This document shows positions 44,481 to 56,101 of a DNA stretch of 64,000 nt, one piece after another. Origin of the DNA: Apteryx mantelli (taxonomy: Eukaryota > Chordata > Aves > Apterygiformes > Apterygidae); contig NC_089981.1 of the NCBI RefSeq assembly GCF_036417845.1, forward strand, positions 25,936,001 to 26,000,000, in the 5' to 3' direction. How positions within the stretch are numbered: the first letter of the stretch is position 1; every line of letters begins with the position of its first letter. Position numbers and translations under genes: made by a program. The notes beneath the pieces were generated by a model. The model was not told the DNA's origin. It ran no database searches and worked only from the letters and a program-made list of their open reading frames with translations.

Positions 44481-45120
44481 GGCCGCCTCGGCTCCGCTCG
44501 GCTCGGCTCGGCGCGGCTCCGCTCGGCTCGGCGCTCCGGCTCCCCCGCGCTGCCGCTGCCGGCGGCCGGGACCCGGCGGCGCCGCCGCTGCCGCTGCTCC
44601 TGCCGCCGCCGCCGCCGCCGCGCGGCTCCCCCCGCGCCGCCCCGCCCCGCCCGCCGCGCAGGCGCCGCCCGCCCGCGCCGCCCGGTCCTAGCGCCGCCCG
44701 CTGCCTTCTCCCCCGCGGCGCGGCCGTTGGGCGCTGCTCGGACGCCAACGGCTCGCGGCGCCGCTTCCACGGACGCGTGTTTTGTCTCTTGCTGTAGTTG
44801 CTGCCAGCGGCTCAGGAGGAGCGAGCTTGTGGGAGCAGCCGAGCAGCCGAGAGCCCGCGGGTGGGTTGCGGGGGGTCGCGTCGTGGCACGGGGTGGGGCG
44901 CGGGGCTGAGGAGCGCTGCTGGAGCGCGGGGGCTTTGGGGCGGCGCGGCGCGGGGCGGCGGGAGGGTCGGGGGGGCGGTTAGGCTGAGCCTCGGGGGGCG
45001 GCGGCTCGGGGTCGTGAGCGGAGCGGCTGCAGGGAGCGAGCGGGGGCGGCGGGCTGGTCTGCAGAAATGAGAACGGTTGATCTGGGGGCGCGGGGGAGGA
45101 GGAAGGCGCAGGAGCTGGGC

Positions 45121-48100
45121 GCCGTTTGCGCGTGGGGCGCACGGGGAAAGCGAAGGCAGAGGCAGCGACGGGCAGTGTGTCACTGCTGTCGGCAACGGGA
45201 GGGAAAAGGGAGGCCGATCCAAGGAAGGAGCCTCAGCAGCTTTGCGCTCCGGCTAGCCCAAGCCAACGACAAAATCTCCAGCAAGAGATGCCAGGGAGTC
45301 ATCTGAGCATTGGGACTGGGTAGAGGGAGAAAGGTTGATGACAGAGGGAGGCATCTGAGAACCCTTAGCGTGGAGATGCCATCTAAAATCCCGGAGCACT
45401 GCCAGAAAGAGGGAACGAAGTGAGAAGAGGGCAGGCCTGTGAACCCAATCCTGGAACTGAGAAAGGGAAAGGGAATGATGGCTCATTGAAAGAAATAATA
45501 TAAGTGATTATTATTTTATAATCCTAGTAAGTTACTACTTTTAATAATAATAGATCCAGGTATCAACAGGAAGGTAACGTAGAGCAGAATCTGGAAGAGT
45601 TATGGAGCTGGAGGAAGGTGGGTGACCCAGGAAAGGAGTTTAAGGATCTGTGAATCCCAGGCCAGCTGGTCCTTTGAGATGCCTCCGCTACTGTAGACTT
45701 TCCTAGCTCTTTGGTCCTTGCCGTTTAAGCATTACTTTATCCTGCATTAGTGATTCCTCGTTGGGAATTTCAGTGCTGAGCCCCAAGGTGACTGTAGGGA
45801 TGAAAGGGATGTTTTGCAGCTTCTGCAACTTCATTTTTCCTTCTTGCCTGGGCTTCTGCAGGAGGGTGACACAGGACCTTAGCAGCAATCTGAAAAGCCA
45901 TGTTGAAAAACAGGTAATTTGTTTAAAGATAGTCTTCATGTACCCTGGCAGGGGAGGCCACACTTAAGTGACCTGAGAGATTTCTTTGAAGATCATCAGG
46001 CTGTAACTGATGAAGGAAGGTTGGTAGCTATGGAAAAGTTTGCTGTTTCAGAAGAGGCACGAGAGGGTTTCCAATCAGCAATGCATGGGTAAAGGGTGCA
46101 CTGCAATCTGGAGCAAGAGAGTGGATCAAACGGGAGCTCTCGGGAAAAATATAAACTCAAAAATGGTCAAGTTCATGTTTACACATTATTTTGCTGTGGG
46201 AAGTAAAAGGTATTGTTGCGTTTGAAGCTTACGTTGAAGTGTGAGAGGCGAGAAGTGAAGTTCTTTATTAAACAAGAAGCGTGGCACAAAATAACTGTGT
46301 ACTAAGATACAAAGACTTTGCATTGCACTGTAGATCATGGCATGGCTTGAGCTTATTTAAGTAATGATAGTTGCTACTGTCAGGTAGGTAGCTGTTGATT
46401 ACACACAACAAATGTTTTGAGTCAGTTCAGCAGGTGCTGTGTATCAACAAAGTTCTGCTCTATCGGTGTATAAAACTGATTATGCATTTCTGAAAAAAAA
46501 ATATTTTACACAAATGGGAATAAAACAAACCAAATTATTTTCAGGATTTTCTAACTTCTGGACAAAAAATGATAGTTTTCCGCAGAAGTTTGGTTAATCC
46601 TAAATTGTACAGTGCACTTCCGTCCCCTCCTCCACTGAAAAATAACAATGTTATACCTGTGTCTTATTTTGGTTTGTATCAGACCTTTCTAAAGATTCTT
46701 CCTGGCCTCAGAATACCTTTACTGGACTGATGTCTCAAACTACAAGTCTCCATCTTGAGCTGCGATGATCCCTAAGTATCTCCCCTTACTCTACAAAGAC
46801 TTTCAAGACTCTAATGGATTTCTCTAATCCACTGTGTACACAAGCTGAAAATATGAATGAATTTTTTGCAGTCAGACATACCCTCATTCAGTCTTTTGGA
46901 TTTCAGATTAGCTGTGTGTCTCCTCTGTGCCTTCAGACTTGCATCGTAGACAACATAATAATTTGCAGAAACAAGATTATGCATTTGGTGACCGTATCGC
47001 TCCACTGATTTCAGTAGAGTTAAAGAACAAATGAAGTGATTGAGTGAAAGTTTAGGTCCTGCATGAGTGAGCTGAGAGCAGTCCACTATATCCTTCCCTG
47101 TTGGTTGCCTTCACTATACTGGAAAGAGAAGATAGTCAGGGAGCACTTAATGTGAAGGTAGATGTGCATGTCTGAGAATTATCTACTATTTCTGTGGTAG
47201 TTTTTGTCATTTTTACTAAGTTAAATTAGTAATTCCTAAATTTTACTTGTTAGAAAGAGTTAAAATAACTTTAAGAGTGCTGGGACACACCTGAGGGAAG
47301 CACAGAGTTGGTATGTTGTTCAAATAGATCGCAGGCTGCTGGGAAAAGGGTTCTGGCACAGCAGCAGGTAATGCTCTCAGAAATTCTCAAAATAAGTTAA
47401 AAGACATTAGCCTTGGAGCTACGTTTTGTTTCCCTGAGCTGATTCTTGCAACTGGTGAGGGATTTTGATAATCTCCTGTTTTGAGCTGGGACCAGGTGAA
47501 GTCTGGGGCAGGTGGGTAAGACAGTCTGTAGGGTTTAGAAAACCTTTTCAATGTGGGAGCCTGCTGGGAGGCCCGAGTTACGTAGCTACTACCCAGAGGA
47601 GTAAATATGCATGCTGAGCCGTCCTGGTAAAGTCATTGGGACTTCTTACAACATTAGCTGCTCCTCTAAATCAACACTTTTAACAGTGGTAGTAGAAGCA
47701 TAGTTTTAAGACATAGATCTATTTTAGCTTTTAAACTACTATATAGCAGAAAAGAGAGTCAGTCATCTTTCTAATCATAACACTTGGGTTAGGTCGCCCA
47801 TGTCTCCTCTGTTGTGATGATGCAGGAAGAATAAGCCCGTCTTTCCCCTCCGTATCTGGTGTCCTGGGATCACCTTTGCTGCCCTACGCTTCAGCATCAC
47901 TAGGATAATAATATACAATGAGAGATAAGTTGTCTTTCAGAGAGAAGTCTGAATTTGGTCTACAAAGATAACATTACCTTGTGGGTTTGCATGTTGTTCG
48001 TTTGTTAAGCCCCCTGCTATCCGTTTAATATTTTCGCTGAGAACTTCAGTGATTTCTACTCTTAACTCCAAGTCAGTTTTCCTCTCAATGTGGGGGATGA

Positions 48101-51100
48101 TTTAGTATATATTCCCTAATAATCCTAAGCTTGATGAGTAATAACTTTGGAGCTAAGTTCTAGCTTTTTTTTTTTCTTTTTGTGTTTGTATGAAGTCATT
48201 TTACCACTTATGGAAGATGCTGGACTGATAGATCAAAAATCATAAGAGCGTTGCAGAGGCACAGAAAGCACACAGAGGGGCTTTGCTTTATGCCTCCGTG
48301 CTTTATCAGCGGAACAAGATTAGCTCATTCGGCAAGCCTGTTTAGTCTCTGCGCTCACTGAGATACCCAGCAAGGATACCAACGATGGGGACAGCTAACG
48401 AAGCACCCACTCCTTAACTTTAAGGCTACATAGTCCAAGTTCAGCAGCCAGGTTATGTTCAAGGAAAGCTTTGGTATGAAAACTTTTTGACCCATTCTAA
48501 CAACAGCAACAACGTAAAGAGGGAAAAGAGACACTGGAAAAAAAAACCCTGTGACTTTATGTGCAAGCTAACCATGAATACGAGTGGAGAGCACGTTGAA
48601 AATATTTTAGACCTGGAGGAAGTTCAGAAGGAGGGAGAGATTTATTTGTAAGAGTTGTAATCTCAAAACAAAAGGCAGCCAGGGCTGGAACACCAGTTCT
48701 GCAAATGCATGTGTGCTATAATTCAGTCTGTGCTCTCTTGTATTAAATTCATGACAACACAACAGTATTTCAGCACAGTTCTTTATCAGTTGTAGATTAC
48801 ATCATGCTGTGAATTGCTCTGTCTGTTCATATTGATCCTTGTAAATCATTTGGTTTAAGGTCTTCAAATGGAAAGCTGCAATGCACTTCAGCATGTAATG
48901 TACTCGCTCTGTCCTTGAAACTCATTTAAAACCAAACAAAGCTGCACTTGTATAGATGATATTACTTTTCCGAAAGGTTAGATGTACCTCTGCAGACTGT
49001 CGATAGTTGGATGAAAGCCCTCTATGGCAAGAATGAGAAAGAAGGAGAAAGCCCTTGTTTGGTGCTTGATGTTGACTGAAGGAGCTGTAGAGGTGCCATG
49101 TGTCTGAAGAGCTGTGAAGCACAAAGCCCAATTACAAGAAGTCCTGCTGTTTTTAACAAGAATAGTCACAGGAGTAGAAATTGTGGCAGAATTCTAGTTC
49201 CTCTACGCTTATCTAGCTAGGTTTTTCTTCTTAATTACTGAAGTTTTGACTGAATATGTACTTCATTTTCATTCATGTTCTTGAACATGTGCATGGCTTT
49301 TTTGCGTGCTGAGAAGCACGTGCTATGGTCGACCTACCGGGTTGCATTTTGTCCCCGGTCCATTCATAGGGAGCAGCCTTTGATTGTGAGGGAAGGTCCT
49401 TCTGGGTCTGCAGATTCCTTTAGGAGCCTTTGAAAGAGTGCTGGTGTGGACATGTTAGTGTTGCAAAGTTATATATCAAACTGTGAGATAAACCAAAGTT
49501 GCCCTGAAAAAAATGAAGGTAATGTTGTATTATGTTAGATGTCATCATAACTCAGTTGGGCAAATACAAGTCATAGGAAAAGATGCTTAAACAGCAAAGG
49601 AAAAGCAAATGTGTGTTTATTACAAGGCACTATAGTGAGTTCATTGGTTTTCAGTCACTCCGTTAACTCAGGGAAACTCCCGTCCGAATCGGCTCAGTTT
49701 CACTGAGGATTTTGGGGAGCTGGAACCGGGTAAACGCGCAGACCAGGTTTGTGCCTCCGAGCAAGGCAAGGCAGAGGGAGTGATCTGCTTCCCGCTGAAG
49801 AGCTGCAAACGTTTCCAGACCGTGAGCGCAGGGGAGGGGAGGATTGCTCCTTTCTTACTGGGGAGCGGGACATTAAGCCTTGCAAATGACTCGTCTGTCT
49901 TCTCTCCAGCACCCAGCACCTGCCTGAATCCAGCACGTGGCTGCGCCGGGCCAGGCACCGACCTTCTCTTGGAGCACATCTGTATGCTGGATTGGTCCAA
50001 AACTATACGATCTTCTAGATATTGTAGTCAAGGCCTTAGTAAAAATGTCAGGATTCATCTTTGATAAGGTATTCCCCAAAACAGAAATGATTTTTCCTTG
50101 AGAAATCATGTAGCTAAATTACAGCAAAACCTACTTTAAGTAACCAAAATAGGGCACACAGCTTGGCTAATGCTTGACTTTATTATGGAGTATCATCATG
50201 GGAATGGTGTAGATTTGTCTCTGTCATCTTCTTGCTGATCCAGGCCTGATCCAGCAAAACAAGCACCTGGTGACAGGAAAAATTAAAATTGGAGGATTCA
50301 TGTCAGTGTGTCACAAAAATGTGCTTATGGAAGCTGCTAAATATGTGTTACTGGGAGCAGAGTGCAGTAATCCCGAAGGCTCTAAATCTACATCTTTAAA
50401 AGAGCAAGCTGGGGTGCTCATTTAACTGAACTATTTAGCTCCCACCATGTATTATAGCTGGAGTTTCAAAAATTACTACTAATTGTTCTTTATTTTATAG
50501 ACGGTCTGTTTTTGAGAGACCTTGGAGGTCCTTGACTTCCTGAGATTGGCCTGCTCAGCACTTACTGAAAGCAAAACTCTGCTATTGCTGCGGTAACTTT
50601 TTTAAAGTCTCAGCCAATTTGCAGCTGTACAAACTTATCACTAGACAGAGATGCATAGATAGAGACACACATAGTTTACGCATCCTGTATACAGAATACA
50701 GAACAGGAGGCATTAGTCTTTTCTTGAACAAGGCGCGCCGCTCTCAGTGCCTCAAGTATTTCTTTTTCATTTAACCACAAACAAATTTAGGGTCTGTCTT
50801 TGTGATGGAAGAGGCTGCATTTTAGGCAGTGTGTATGCTTGCCTGTCAGCTGACTAGTTCTCCAATGCATCCAAATGGTTAGAACGTTTCTTTCCCTGTT
50901 GTGTTTAACTGAAGACAGAGCTGTAGTTTTTGTTGAATGATTCACTTCCCACAACTGTTATTACTTCACCAGCCTACCCTGAAGTTGCAGTAGTGACTGA
51001 GATGTTCTCAGACAAGCAGACAGGAAAACGACCTGTAAATCGTTGTTGTTGTAAGCTGTATGGAAAACTTTGGATGTTGAAAGGTAAGAGCATTTCAGAT

Positions 51101-53520
51101 AAATCTCCACAATGCTGGCACAAATGTTTAAAGCATTGCTTAAATCCCTTGATTAACCCAGCTTCTAAGTATTTGACATAAATCAATAACTCTGAGATTT
51201 CTTTGCTGTTCTCAAGATTTGTAAATATTTACCCAGCCAGTCCCATGAAATATGACAATATTTAATCCTGTTGAAGTAATTCTTTGTATGCTGCATATGA
51301 AGAGATATAATAGTTCCAGCGATGCTAGTTAAATAATTGGCACTAAGGATGAAATCTGCTGCCTTTCTTCTGCAAATAACCAGGATTTATACGCTGTAAA
51401 TATGAGTGAATGGAAAGTAAAATCCACCTTCTGTCACAGCACTTGGGCCAGCTGCTGGGAATGCAAATTTCCTGGTTTTGGCTTGTGCTTTAGCCTACGG
51501 CTCAGCCTTAACAGCAGCCTTTTGTACCGATTAAAGGAGGTGCTGAGAGCTAGATCAGGGTAAATAGTGAAAGGATGGCACCGCTGTTAGCTTGTCCTCA
51601 GCCTTGTGAGGAGGTGCCGGTTTTACTGTACTTGTCTGTGCCCCCTAGGGAAGAGGAGGATGCTCTGCCCGCTGTTTCCACGACCTGGGGAAGCCTTGCG
51701 TAGGAGTCATGGGGCAGAGGGTTTGTGCTGACCCTGCCACCTGTGGCTGAGATTCCTCCTAACGTGCAGGCTTGCAGCAGGTTTGTATTTAAACAGCTTG
51801 GCTTAACAAGCACAGCGATGTGCTCGTTCCTAAGACACCGTGCATTTAGTCATTATTTACTGATTCAGTCTGATTCATCTCTGGCTCCTGCCAGCTTTTG
51901 TAGGTGTGCTCCTTGCCTCTAGGTACTGCAGAAGTGGAAGGGCTTGAGGGTAACCAGCGAGGGGAGAAGGATTACAGCGGCACAAGACTCCCCGAGTTTG
52001 TCAGCAGGGCTCTGGAAGTGCATCTTCCTTCAGGTTAACTCCACTCTCACCTGAAACCTCACCCTTCTGCACTTCCCTGACAGATTCCTGCCCTGTCAGA
52101 GAGCCCATAATGACATGCTTATTCACTTTTCCATGAGGGGATGAGAGGAAAGGTGTGCCCAGTTCTCAAATCCATAATTAGGACCTTCCATCTGTGGAAT
52201 TTTTTTACAGTAGTTAAAAATAAAATATATTTCTCTAGATTTTTTTAGTTGTCTGTAGTTAAAAAGTGGAGAAGATTGCATTCTGTGCATAGATTTAGAA
52301 GTATTTTAGCTTCTTATTTGCTTTATCACACTAAACTCCTTAAGAGTCCTTGGATCTCCATGCAGAAGTACTGCAATGGTACTGTGCTTCTCTAGCCCGC
52401 TTCTGCCACTGCATAATCCAAGCAGAGACGTGTCCAAGCAAAAGAGCAGTGCATCGCAGAAAACATGATGTGGCAATTCAGGAGACTTTTTGTCCCTTTT
52501 CTGAAATGTATGTATGTATGTTTACATGGACCTTGTCAGGTGCTTTTGCCTGTCTAGATGCCAAAGTTTAAATGGTGAATTTTTATACATATATATATTT
52601 TATATATGTTCACACACATATCTATAGAATTGTGGCTGGGTCAAAACCCAGATAATTGCACTTGGTTAGCTCTTTCTCTTGTAGTTTTGTTTGGAAAGTA
52701 ATGGATTCTTCTTCAGCTTTGTTTCCACATTATGTAATATTGCTTGTCTTATTGATGTTTTTCCCCCCCTGAGCTAAGACTGAGTAGGAGCTGCAGAATG
52801 CGATTTGTATTAAATGATGTTCTTTGAGCTACTTTGGAAGACAAAATGCTGCTTATGCACAAAGGCTTGCTTTTTCAGCCACACCTGTTTGAAGGCCCAA
52901 GAAGTTCAAAGATGCCTTAAGTCCAATTGAAAATCAGCCTAAGATGGTATATCAAAATTCGAATCAAAACTTTCAGAGGTGAAAATATAAAACTAATTAC
53001 CTTGGTTAAAAACGTAAAGCCTTTCAAATCATTCTGGCCAACTAATATTAGCCTGCAGACAGCAAGTTAGTGAATATATACATAGTAATGGGACAAATTA
53101 ATAGAAGAGCCTAACGTGCACAGACCCCTGCACAGGCAGCTGAAGTTGCTGCAGGTTCAGCAGTAAAGTTTAGATATGTCTGGAAATGTAACCACTGGAG
53201 TCCAAAACAGAAGAGACAGAAGCAGAGGTTATTTTTGATTTTTCTTCTCTTTCTGTATTGTGTGATTTATTACAATATAAAAAAGGCATGGCTAATGGCG
53301 ATAGTCATGAGCTACTTGAAGGGTGGACTCCTTCACTCACCACAAAGCAAAGCCACATAGAAGATATGTCATTTCAGCTACAAAACGTACATGCAGAAAT
53401 CACTACGAGCTTAGCAGGTGTGGTGATTAAACAATCTAATCAATCTTTTCTGTCTCTCTTTTTAATAATTATTTGTTCTTAAAAGAGGGAATAACGTTTT
53501 GTCATCCACATCTGAGGAAC
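45121..53520. other. MYOD1-KCNC1 intergenic, KCNC1 side: no gene seen
   Basis: The CpG island tails off by about 45,300, after which the sequence is AT-leaning. A mildly CpG-enriched interval at 49,680-49,970 holds about 17 CpGs in 290 bases. A TGTA microsatellite lies at 52,507-52,522, followed by an AT-rich dinucleotide stretch. No exon or RNA gene was recognised. Confidence 0.5.
52507..52522. repeat. (TGTA)n microsatellite
   Basis: Short ATGT/TGTA tetranucleotide run of about four units, followed 65 bases later by an AT-rich TATATA stretch (about 52,586-52,610). Confidence 0.8.
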
Positions 53521-53540
53521 AGCTTTTTCTCTTCTTTGAT

Positions 53541-53750
53541 ACGTGGCAGCACTCGGAGTCCTTGTCGCAGGAAGCGGCCAGAGAGCAGAGGCGGCGAGAG
53601 GGCAGGTTCGAGTGGCTCGCTCCAAGCCCTGTGGGCACGTGACAACCTCCCTGCGCTCCCCCGGGATGGGACGGGGCAGGGCAGGTGGCAACAGCTGCTG
53701 ACAGATGAGTCCTGGAGAGGATCGAAGCCACGGTGCTTACGGGAACTTGG
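53541..53750. promoter_or_regulatory. CpG-rich intergenic patch with E-boxes
   Basis: About 15 CpGs in 210 bases, with a CACGTG at the 53,640 boundary and a CAGCTG near 53,692. Short frames occur on both strands without recognisable domains. A possible enhancer. Confidence 0.3.
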
Positions 53751-55146
53751 GAGTTTGTGATGGCCTGAGCTCACCCGCGGTGTCAGGTATCTAAAATTTG
53801 GCAGCAGACAGCTATCAGTCAGCTCTTAGATGTGAAAAACTTGCAAAACAAAAGACGTACAGAGTATTCCCCAATATCTGTGTAATTACCACGTAAGAAA
53901 GGAAGGTACGTCTCTAGCCTTAGAGCTGTAGAACAAATGTATCCACCTTCAAGTGAAAAAACAGGATCCTCTGTGCCCGCAGACAGGAGAGATCCGACCT
54001 GCTGGGTCCATAGGGCCTGAGTTCCACCTCCACGTAGGCAATAGGTTGCATTTAACTAGCAGGAGCTTGAGGGGTTTTTAAGCCATATGTCTTTCATGCA
54101 GTAGAAGATACCAAGCGAGACATGAAGAATTGAGCTCATACACCATTTATCCACATTTTGTACCAAGCAGGACCGACGGCAGAACAGAGCTTCCCTCTTC
54201 CAGGCCCATGCTGAAATCAAAGCCCACTGCCAAGGGCTGAGGCACGTAACGCTTGTGAGTGGGTTTTTTGCCTGGACAGGAGTAAGCTATCAGAGCTTAT
54301 TCCTCAGAGAAGTCCCTGTGGTGAGGTGATTCTTTAAGCTGTGTTTGCTCATAGGACTAAAGATAAAACTGCTAATGTATCTTTCATGAATGTGCCTATC
54401 CCATGATTCATTCACTCAAAATGATGGTTTCTCTTGACCTTAGGCTAAGGTTTAATAGATGGGGAAAAAATAAATTTAGGAAAGCTCTATAATCCTGTGA
54501 CAACAATACTGATACTTTTATACTTTCTTGCATGTTTTCTAGCGTGCCATGAAGAGTAATAAATGGCAAAAGCTAAAGTGTCCTTGGCAAACAAACAAAC
54601 AGAATAGCACCCGTGTGCTATTTTTACCTTTGCTTCCCCTCACCACACACTCCCTTCTCTCCCATGGAGCTTGAAATATTAACCCAGCATGTTAATTTAT
54701 TTCTTCCAGAGTTGCCCTGGCCATTGGATTTAACGTCTCTCTTGGAAGTAGTTCAAACCAAATGGCTGGCTCCATCTCTAGCTTTGTTAATTAGGCACAT
54801 TACTTTGTTGCTTTTTTTCATATCGTTTAATGTAATTGGCATTTGTGCAGCTTTTGAGAGGCGTGTTTGGGCCTACATTTTGTGCAGCTGGCTCTAAACT
54901 ACAAGCTATTTCAAGGCTGTAGCTCTCTAGAGGAGGGCCTTGGAGCGGTTTGAGCATCTGGGCTCCAGACATACCCTGCTGCCTTCCTCAAGCGAATGAA
55001 GTGACCTGTGTGCCAAATGTTCCTCCATTTACATGGGGGTATTTCTATAGCATTGTACTTGTAACAGGAGTGTTTAGGTGCCCCATTTGAAACACAGGAC
55101 TCCATCTATAGGTTGTTTTATAAATGCTTAGCTCTAAGATCGTCTT

Positions 55147-55173
55147 TATCCTATATATAATATATATAGGATA
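55147..55173. repeat. Perfect AT-rich palindrome, 13-bp arms
   Basis: The left arm TATCCTATATATA (55,147-55,159) and right arm TATATATAGGATA (55,161-55,173) are exact reverse complements around a single A. Confidence 0.95.
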
Positions 55174-56000
55174 TAATAATTCCTACAGATAAGGGTGCCA
55201 ATACTGAGTCAGCTGCCAGTAAGAGTGATGAGGTTATGTTAGACAGGAATTTGGCTCACTAATTCCAGTTGTCTTGGTGTGAAATGATATTCCGTACCTG
55301 AACCGATGAAGAGAGATGTATAAAAGTTTAGGGAAAAAAAAATATACATGCACTAAAGAGAGTGCATCTAAATCCTCTTTTTCATAGAAATGCTGCCCTC
55401 CAGTGGTCTGAAAAAAATCGTGCATGTTGCCTGTTGGTTACAATAATGCAATTTCTACTTATTTTGCAGCAAATAGCAATAAATATATCTCTTAGTATTA
55501 CAGGCACGTGGATCGCCTATGCTCCAGACTCAGGAAACCTGCTGTCACCTCCAGTCCCCAGGCATGCTTGGCTACCTTGGTGTCAGTGGGGCGGGCAACC
55601 TCTCTCCCCCAGCACTCACAGCTCAGGCCCCATGATATCTTAAAGCGCTTTGCTTTTCTCTCTCCTTTTGTCTTTTTTTTTGCCAAAGACAGATAAACCA
55701 CTTGCTACAAATTTCTGAAGTAGTAAAGCAACATGCTAATCCCTTCAGTTTTTCTCTCTGCTACTTTAGAAGCCTCTTTGGGATGGAAATGCTTGGGTTT
55801 TCCAGCATGTTTTTTCCTCCTGTGGCTGGCACACGGACATATTTTTGCTCTCTCCCCACCAACTGATTTTCCATTACGGCGAGGTGAGAAAACAGAACTT
55901 TGAATTCCCCCAAAGGGATTTCAGAAAGAAACGCAATTTCCGTGTTGTCCAGCAGATGTGGCTGTTGGACCAAAAGCTGCTCAAGGTCGACTCAGAGGCT

Positions 56001-56101
56001 GGGGAGGACTCGGGTTTTGGGGGTTTAAACAGCCCCCACTTCTCCGGGGTGCTGCTGGGGGCATGCAGGAGGGGTTTAGGGACAGACTGTGGGGTTTTGG
56101 G
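56001..56101 (+). other. G-run cluster, G-quadruplex candidate
   Basis: The plus strand carries nine runs of three to five G within 101 bases. Six of them, at 56,046-56,101, are spaced by four to nine bases, which fits the loose G-quadruplex rule. Confidence 0.6.

Noticed and set aside
47813-47900. GTGATGA resembling a C/D snoRNA C box
   Set aside because: No D box CTGA at a suitable distance and no terminal stem.
53600-53620. GGTTCGAGT resembling a tRNA B box
   Set aside because: No matching A box, no cloverleaf and the last bases depart from the consensus.
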